From contig JBQTHL010000037.1 of assembly GCA_052389915.1 (NCBI GenBank), positions 1 through 64,000 of the forward strand: a stretch of 64,000 nt of DNA. The letters run 5' to 3'. The first letter of the stretch is position 1; every line of letters begins with the position of its first letter. The notes beneath the pieces are model-generated. The model did not search any database, was not told the origin of the DNA, and was given only the letters and a program-made list of their open reading frames with translations. Made by a program: the position numbers and the translations under genes. Below are positions 60,022 to 64,000 of this stretch, one piece after another. The stretch is from Panacagrimonas sp052389915. Lineage in GTDB: Bacteria > Pseudomonadota > Gammaproteobacteria > Nevskiales > Nevskiaceae.

Positions 60022-61236
60022 TCAGGCGGGAATCAGGCGCAGAGGCAGGGAATCGAGGGTACGCAGCGCATTGACGAGTTTGAACGTGGGTTCGCCGGTC
60101 AATTCGATCGAGCGCACCCGCTTGAGCAGTGCCGAAATAATGCATTCGGCCTCGAGCCTCGCGATCATCTGCCCGATGCAGATATGCGCGCCGCGTCCGA
60201 ATGCCAGATGCACACCCGCGGTCGGGCGGCGCACATCGAACTCATTGGGTCGCTCCCACTTGCGCGGATCGCGGTTGCCCGCGCCGGCGTAGTACGCGAC
60301 CTTGGTATCGGCTTTCAGCCGATAGCCGCTGAGTTCGGTCTCCTCGCGCGTGGTGCGGAACAGCACCGAGGCCGGCGAGTCCAGGCGGATCGCTTCGTCG
60401 AACGCCGACTTGATCAGATTCGGATCGGCACGCAGCGCAGCCCAGGCCTCGGGCTGACGCGCCAGCTGGTTGAGCGTAAAGCCGATGCCCGCCATCGTCG
60501 TGTCGGTGCCGGCACGGAAGAACGAGCGCACGTGCAAGGCAGCGGTGCCCTTGTCGAAGTCGCCTGCGTCCTCGGCCAGGTAGATCTTCTCGCCAAAGCC
60601 GCCGGGCAGCATGTTGTGCCGCTGCAGTGCGTCGGCATACCACTCCAGGTACGGCTCGGCCCGCTTGAGTGCGGCTCGCAGCCGATCATTGTCGGGACCC
60701 AGCTGATTGAAGTTCAGCTCACCGGTGAGGATCAGGCGCTCCTTCGGGACGTCAATGCCGAACACCCGCGGAAACACGGTCAGCACAAAGCCCTCTGCGA
60801 TGTCGCGCACGCCGTCGACGTCGCCCTGCTCAAGTACGCGGTCGGCCACCACATCCGCCTCCTTCAGGAAGGCCTCGCGCCAGGAGCGGATGACCAAGGG
60901 AGAGAGCACCTTGGTCAAGGCCGCGCGAACGCGCGTGTGGTCGGGCGGATCGACCTCCGTGATCGGGCTGCGCGCTCGCAGCGCGCCCGGCTTGGTGATG
61001 TCGCTCCAGCCGATCCCGGAGGCCGAGGTGAATCGGACGTGGTCGGTGGCTACGGTTCCGACCTCGTCGTAACGACCCACCGCATAGCACTTCTGTGGTG
61101 CCAGATAGACGACCGGCGCCGTCTCCCGCAGCGTCTCGAAGAACGGGTAGGGATTCCGCAGGTTTTCGTCGCTGAACGGGTCGATGTCGAGCACCGGCGG
61201 GTCCAGCAACGCGGTCGCGCTCAGTCCGGCCGTCAT
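60022..61236 (-). CDS. Cytochrome P450, ferredoxin-dependent
   Basis: A 404-residue P450. The I-helix motif is RAGTDTTMAGI, ExxR is EAIR in FDEAIRLD, and the heme loop is FGRGAHICIGQ. The pattern VAYYAGAGNRDPRKWERPNE recalls CYP199-like P450s that act on para-substituted aromatic acids, but this is recollection rather than an alignment. The start may be 61236 or 61290. It leads the operon with its ferredoxin and the SDR. The operator-like palindrome lies 134 bases upstream of the 61236 start. Confidence 0.9.
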   Translation of the reverse strand: MTAGLSATALLDPPVLDIDPFSDENLRNPYPFFETLRETAPVVYLAPQKCYAVGRYDEVGTVATDHVRFTSASGIGWSDITKPGALRARSPITEVDPPDHTRVRAALTKVLSPLVIRSWREAFLKEADVVADRVLEQGDVDGVRDIAEGFVLTVFPRVFGIDVPKERLILTGELNFNQLGPDNDRLRAALKRAEPYLEWYADALQRHNMLPGGFGEKIYLAEDAGDFDKGTAALHVRSFFRAGTDTTMAGIGFTLNQLARQPEAWAALRADPNLIKSAFDEAIRLDSPASVLFRTTREETELSGYRLKADTKVAYYAGAGNRDPRKWERPNEFDVRRPTAGVHLAFGRGAHICIGQMIARLEAECIISALLKRVRSIELTGEPTFKLVNALRTLDSLPLRLIPA

Positions 61237-61369
61237 GACTTGATTCCGTATGGGAAATTGCGGGTTTCCATCTGCCGTCTCCTCGGGCAACGATGCATGC
61301 CCGTCGACTGCGGCGTGGGCGCATCCTGATTTGTCGTCAGAGCTTACGAAGGCGCGCCGGGCCCCGTCT

Positions 61370-61387
61370 GTCCCCGTCCACGGGGAC
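61370..61387. promoter_or_regulatory. GTCCCC-N6-GGGGAC palindrome, copy 2 (operator candidate)
   Basis: GTCCCCGTCCACGGGGAC lies in the gap between the regulator gene and the P450 operon, upstream of the P450. Arms extend to 8 bp (GTCCCCGT / ACGGGGAC). Confidence 0.75.
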
Positions 61388-61389
61388 GC

Positions 61390-62274
61390 TCAAGCCACGC
61401 GCGACGCCTCCGATTCGACAGCCGTCTGCTCCGCGCGAGCGCTCCGCTTGGCACCTGCGTGGGTGTCGAAGTTGCTCCACAGGGTCAGGTACCACACCAG
61501 AAGCTCGCGCCGCGTCGACAGACCGAGGCGCTGGTAGGCCCGCTTGCGATACGTGGTGACGGTTTCAGCGCCGATGCCCAGATCGATCGAGATGCCGGCA
61601 GAGGACATGCCGTACAGGAACCGGGCGCAGACTTCTGCCTCGCGGCGCGGCAGCGGCTCGGGACTCGAGGAGATGCAGCTCTCGATGAGAGCCACCGACG
61701 CCAGTGGCAACAGCGGCGCCGCATTGCCGGCGATGCTCGCGTGCTTGGCGATGAGCGCGATCAGGGTATCGGCCAGTGCGCTCAAATCGGCAAGCTCCGC
61801 CTCGCTGAAGGTCTCCTGCTCGTCCGTGCGCACGATGCTGAGGCAGTACCCGCCTTCCGCTCTCCTGGCACAGATGAGCAACCGCTCGCGCACGTGCTTG
61901 CGGCGATAGACCAGCTCGCGCAGGCCGTGATCGGGGAGCTGCTTGACCTCCACACGGATGATCCCGGCGTGTTCGGTCTCGATCAGGCCCTGCGCCCGGG
62001 TCATCGCCGGATCCCGGCGCCAGTATTGGCCGTTGACGTAGAGCGCGGTCTGTTTGTGCGCCGTGTCCGATCCGTCCCAGCTGGCCGAGGCCAGTTCCAT
62101 CAGCTCGTCGGTACCGAGTCGAAAGACCGCGCAGTGATCGGCACGGCACTTGTGGTGGAGAAAGGACAGGAGCTGGGTGGCGAAGCGCGGGGTGCCGAGC
62201 GCGTCGATCACATCCGGTAACTCGGACGGCTGCAGTTCGGTTCTCATGACGGGCTCGCGCGATAGCTTGCTCAT
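61390..62274 (-). CDS. LuxR-family transcriptional regulator
   Basis: A 294-residue regulator. The C-terminal LuxR helix-turn-helix is visible as PLPRREAEVCARFLYGMSSA, GISIDLGIGAETVTTYRKRA, YQRLGLSTRRELLVWYL. The N-terminal 200 residues look like a ligand- or GAF/autoinducer-type sensor (ALGTPRFATQLLSFLHHKCRA, VYRRKHVRERLLICARR). No response-regulator phosphorylation domain is seen. GAGGAGGCATCT fixes the start at 62274. One palindrome copy lies 30 bases upstream, another just after its stop (upstream of the P450), consistent with autoregulation and control of the cluster. Confidence 0.88.
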   Translation of the reverse strand: MSKLSREPVMRTELQPSELPDVIDALGTPRFATQLLSFLHHKCRADHCAVFRLGTDELMELASASWDGSDTAHKQTALYVNGQYWRRDPAMTRAQGLIETEHAGIIRVEVKQLPDHGLRELVYRRKHVRERLLICARRAEGGYCLSIVRTDEQETFSEAELADLSALADTLIALIAKHASIAGNAAPLLPLASVALIESCISSSPEPLPRREAEVCARFLYGMSSAGISIDLGIGAETVTTYRKRAYQRLGLSTRRELLVWYLTLWSNFDTHAGAKRSARAEQTAVESEASRVA

Positions 62275-62303
62275 AGATGCCTCCTCGACTCGGCGGCGCA
62301 TCG

Positions 62304-62321
62304 GTCCCCGGTCACGGGGAC
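62304..62321. promoter_or_regulatory. GTCCCC-N6-GGGGAC palindrome, copy 3 (operator candidate)
   Basis: GTCCCCGGTCACGGGGAC lies between the divergent luxR-type gene (30 bases from its ATG) and the hydrolase gene (118 bases). It differs from copy 2 at only two central positions. Confidence 0.75.
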
Positions 62322-62439
62322 AGAGGTTAACCGGGTACGACCCTACAGTGCTTCGCGCCGATACGCCGCGCCCACAAGCCGCGCCCACAAGCAGCGTTTC
62401 CCGCGCGTTTGCCTTCCGCGCAAACCTTCCAGAGATCCG

Positions 62440-63624
62440 ATGAATCCGTCGCAGACCCAACCCGTCGAGATCGAACACGAATGGGTTCATATCCAGTACC
62501 AGGAAGCCGGTTCCTTCCAGGAGACGTATGGATTCTCCGGCAACCAGGGCGCCGTCAACCTCGAGGGCATTCTCATGCGTCCCCGCGGCGTCCCCTCGAA
62601 GACGCTGCTGATCTTCATGCATCCCACCTCGACCTTGCAGCTACTGCCGGTGCCCCGTGAGACGGCGCGACACGGGGCGCACGTGCTGTGCGCAGCGAGC
62701 CGCTACGCGAAGAACGACGCCGCGCTGATCCTCGAGAAAGTGCTGTTGGACCTCGGCGCCTATATTCGTCACGCCAAGGAGCGCTGGGGCTACGAGAAGA
62801 TCGTGATCGTCGGCTGGAGCGGCGGCGGTTCGCTTGCCCTGTTCTATCAGTCGCAGGCCGAGCAGCCCAGCATCGTGCAGACGCCGGCCGGCGACCCTGT
62901 CGACGTCGCGGGTGCGCGCCTGATACCGGCCGATGCGGTGGTGTTCCAGGCGGCGCATATCTCACGCGCGCGCATGCTCGTGGACATGATCGACCCGTCC
63001 GTACAGAACGAGCTCGATCCCGACAGCCGCGATCCGACCCTGGACCTCTATGCACCGGGGAATCCCGCACAGCCGCCGTACTCGGCTGCCTTCATCGAGA
63101 TGTATCGAGCCGCGCAGCTTGCGCGGGTGCGGCGCATCAGCGCCTGGGTCAAACGCACGCTCGCGCAGCTGCGGGAAGCCAAGACGGCGGAAATGGAGCG
63201 AGGCTTCGTCGTTCACCGCACCGTGGCGGAGCCACGCTACCTGGATCCCAGCCTCGATCCCAATGACCGCAAGCCTCGATGGTGCTATCTGGGCGTTCCG
63301 GAGACGGCCAACACCGGTCCGGTCGGGCTTGCGCGCTTTTCCACGCTGCGGTCCTGGCTGTCGCAGTGGTCCATCGATGACTCGAATGCCGATGGCATTG
63401 CGTGTGCACGACGCATCCGCGCGCCGGTGCTGGTGATCGAGAACTCGGCAGACGATGCCGTCCCGCAAGCACATGCGCGACTGATCTTCGAGGCCTGCGC
63501 GAGCCCCGACAAGACCATGCGCGTGATCAAGGGCGCGACGCACTACTACGCCGGCCAGCCGGAGCACCTGAGTGAGGCCATCACGCTGGTGCGGGACTGG
63601 CTTTCGGCCCGCGGCATTGGCTGA
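62440..63624 (+). CDS. Alpha/beta hydrolase
   Basis: A 394-residue hydrolase. The nucleophile elbow is GWSGGG (IVIVGWSGGGSLALFY, about residues 126-142), and the C-terminal VLVIENSADDAVPQAHARL and GATHYYAG supply the acid and histidine. A large insertion lies between (residues 165-320). It may cleave an ester or C-C bond of the substrate. It begins the plus-strand unit with the CoA ligase, under the third palindrome. Confidence 0.83.
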   Translation: MNPSQTQPVEIEHEWVHIQYQEAGSFQETYGFSGNQGAVNLEGILMRPRGVPSKTLLIFMHPTSTLQLLPVPRETARHGAHVLCAASRYAKNDAALILEKVLLDLGAYIRHAKERWGYEKIVIVGWSGGGSLALFYQSQAEQPSIVQTPAGDPVDVAGARLIPADAVVFQAAHISRARMLVDMIDPSVQNELDPDSRDPTLDLYAPGNPAQPPYSAAFIEMYRAAQLARVRRISAWVKRTLAQLREAKTAEMERGFVVHRTVAEPRYLDPSLDPNDRKPRWCYLGVPETANTGPVGLARFSTLRSWLSQWSIDDSNADGIACARRIRAPVLVIENSADDAVPQAHARLIFEACASPDKTMRVIKGATHYYAGQPEHLSEAITLVRDWLSARGIG

Positions 63625-63635
63625 CCCGATCTGAC

Positions 63636-64000
63636 ATGAACATCTTCAGCGTGCTTGACCAGACCGCCCGCCGCTTCGGCGAGCGACGTGCCGTTTTCTC
63701 TGGCGACGAGTGCTTCGCAACCTGGGCCGAGCTGCGGCACCGCGCGCTGTCCATCGGTGCCGCGCTGAAATCGCGCTTCGCCAAGGGCGATCGCATCGCG
63801 GTGGCCGCCGAGAATCGGCCGGAGTACGTCGAGATCCTCTTCAGCATCTGGGCCGCAGAGTGCGTGGCGGTTCCGCTGAACCACAAGCTGCATGCGCGCG
63901 AGATGGCGCAGATCCTGGCCGATTCCGGCGCGACGGCGGCGTTCGTGTCACCGAAGCTGGCTCCGGATCTCGACAAGGCCCTGCCTGCGCAGGACGGACG
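63636..64000 (+). CDS. AMP-dependent acyl-CoA synthetase, truncated by the window end
   Basis: The first 121 codons of an adenylate-forming ligase: NIFSVLDQTARRFGERRAVF, RIAVAAENRPEYVEILFSIW and AAECVAVPLNHKLHAREMAQ are the typical N-terminal segments. It starts 11 bases after the hydrolase stop, in the same operon. It probably converts the acid produced by P450, SDR and aldehyde dehydrogenase into a CoA ester. Confidence 0.85.
   Translation, partial: MNIFSVLDQTARRFGERRAVFSGDECFATWAELRHRALSIGAALKSRFAKGDRIAVAAENRPEYVEILFSIWAAECVAVPLNHKLHAREMAQILADSGATAAFVSPKLAPDLDKALPAQDG

Noticed and set aside
1..64000. CRISPR arrays and rRNA operons
   Set aside because: No regularly spaced direct repeats of CRISPR length and no 16S, 23S or 5S sequence were seen on either strand.

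Overview
The window is high-GC chromosomal DNA from a gammaproteobacterium. The organisation is typical of Nevskiales/Solimonadaceae- or Xanthomonadales-like environmental degraders: many acyl-CoA, P450 and oxygenase genes, an aceB-aceA glyoxylate shunt, clpS-clpA, and abundant GTAGG-headed palindromic intergenic repeats. The taxon is inferred from gene content only.

Layout. (1) 0-7.7 kb: a flavin monooxygenase, the C4-dicarboxylate carrier dctA, dsbB, an RraA-like gene, a DUF2505 gene, then aceB and aceA. (2) 7.7-19.3 kb: a minus-strand catabolic operon (Rieske oxygenase alpha and beta, enoyl-CoA hydratase, SDR, HSL-type hydrolase, phytoene-desaturase-like flavoprotein), with a divergent CoA ligase and a second minus-strand pair (P450 and acyl-CoA synthetase). 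(3) 19.4-24 kb: a beta-oxidation operon (thiolase, hydratase/hydroxyacyl-CoA dehydrogenase fusion, acyl-CoA dehydrogenase). Regions 2 and 3 together look like an activate, oxygenate and beta-oxidise route for a cyclic or branched substrate. (4) 24-42.3 kb: ordinary core and accessory genes (molybdenum oxidoreductase, aldehyde dehydrogenase, PhyH dioxygenase, DUF808, Yip1, cobalamin-type radical SAM, RlmA-type methyltransferase, AIM24 and M48 pair, clpSA, MocR regulator, DUF2970, tRNA-Arg).

(5) 42.33 to about 56.0 kb: an integrated island. A large serine recombinase gene runs into the 3' end of tRNA-Arg(UCU). The cargo is mostly uncharacterised: an orphan DNA methyltransferase, an MbcA/ParS/Xre-type antitoxin-like protein without a visible toxin, a zinc-ribbon protein, a lipoprotein, small XRE regulators, a KfrA-like coiled-coil protein, an OB-HD nuclease-like protein, scars of SOS genes (SRAP peptidase and UmuC), and a Nudix gene pair. 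Between 53.4 and 54.85 kb there is no convincing protein gene, but there is a dense series of perfect hairpins. Several are closed by GAAA, GUGA and UUCG tetraloops that make sense only on the plus strand, and the series ends in a 12-bp terminator-like hairpin. I regard this as a candidate large structured RNA (or an ORF-less group II intron derivative) and the most interesting object here.

(6) 56.0-64 kb: a compact catabolic regulon around a LuxR-type regulator: aldehyde dehydrogenase and MFS carrier; P450, [2Fe-2S] ferredoxin and SDR; alpha/beta hydrolase and CoA ligase (cut by the window end). The same 18-bp palindrome, GTCCCC-N6-GGGGAC, occurs exactly three times, once before each of these three transcription units. 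This predicts a shared operator, probably for the encoded LuxR protein.
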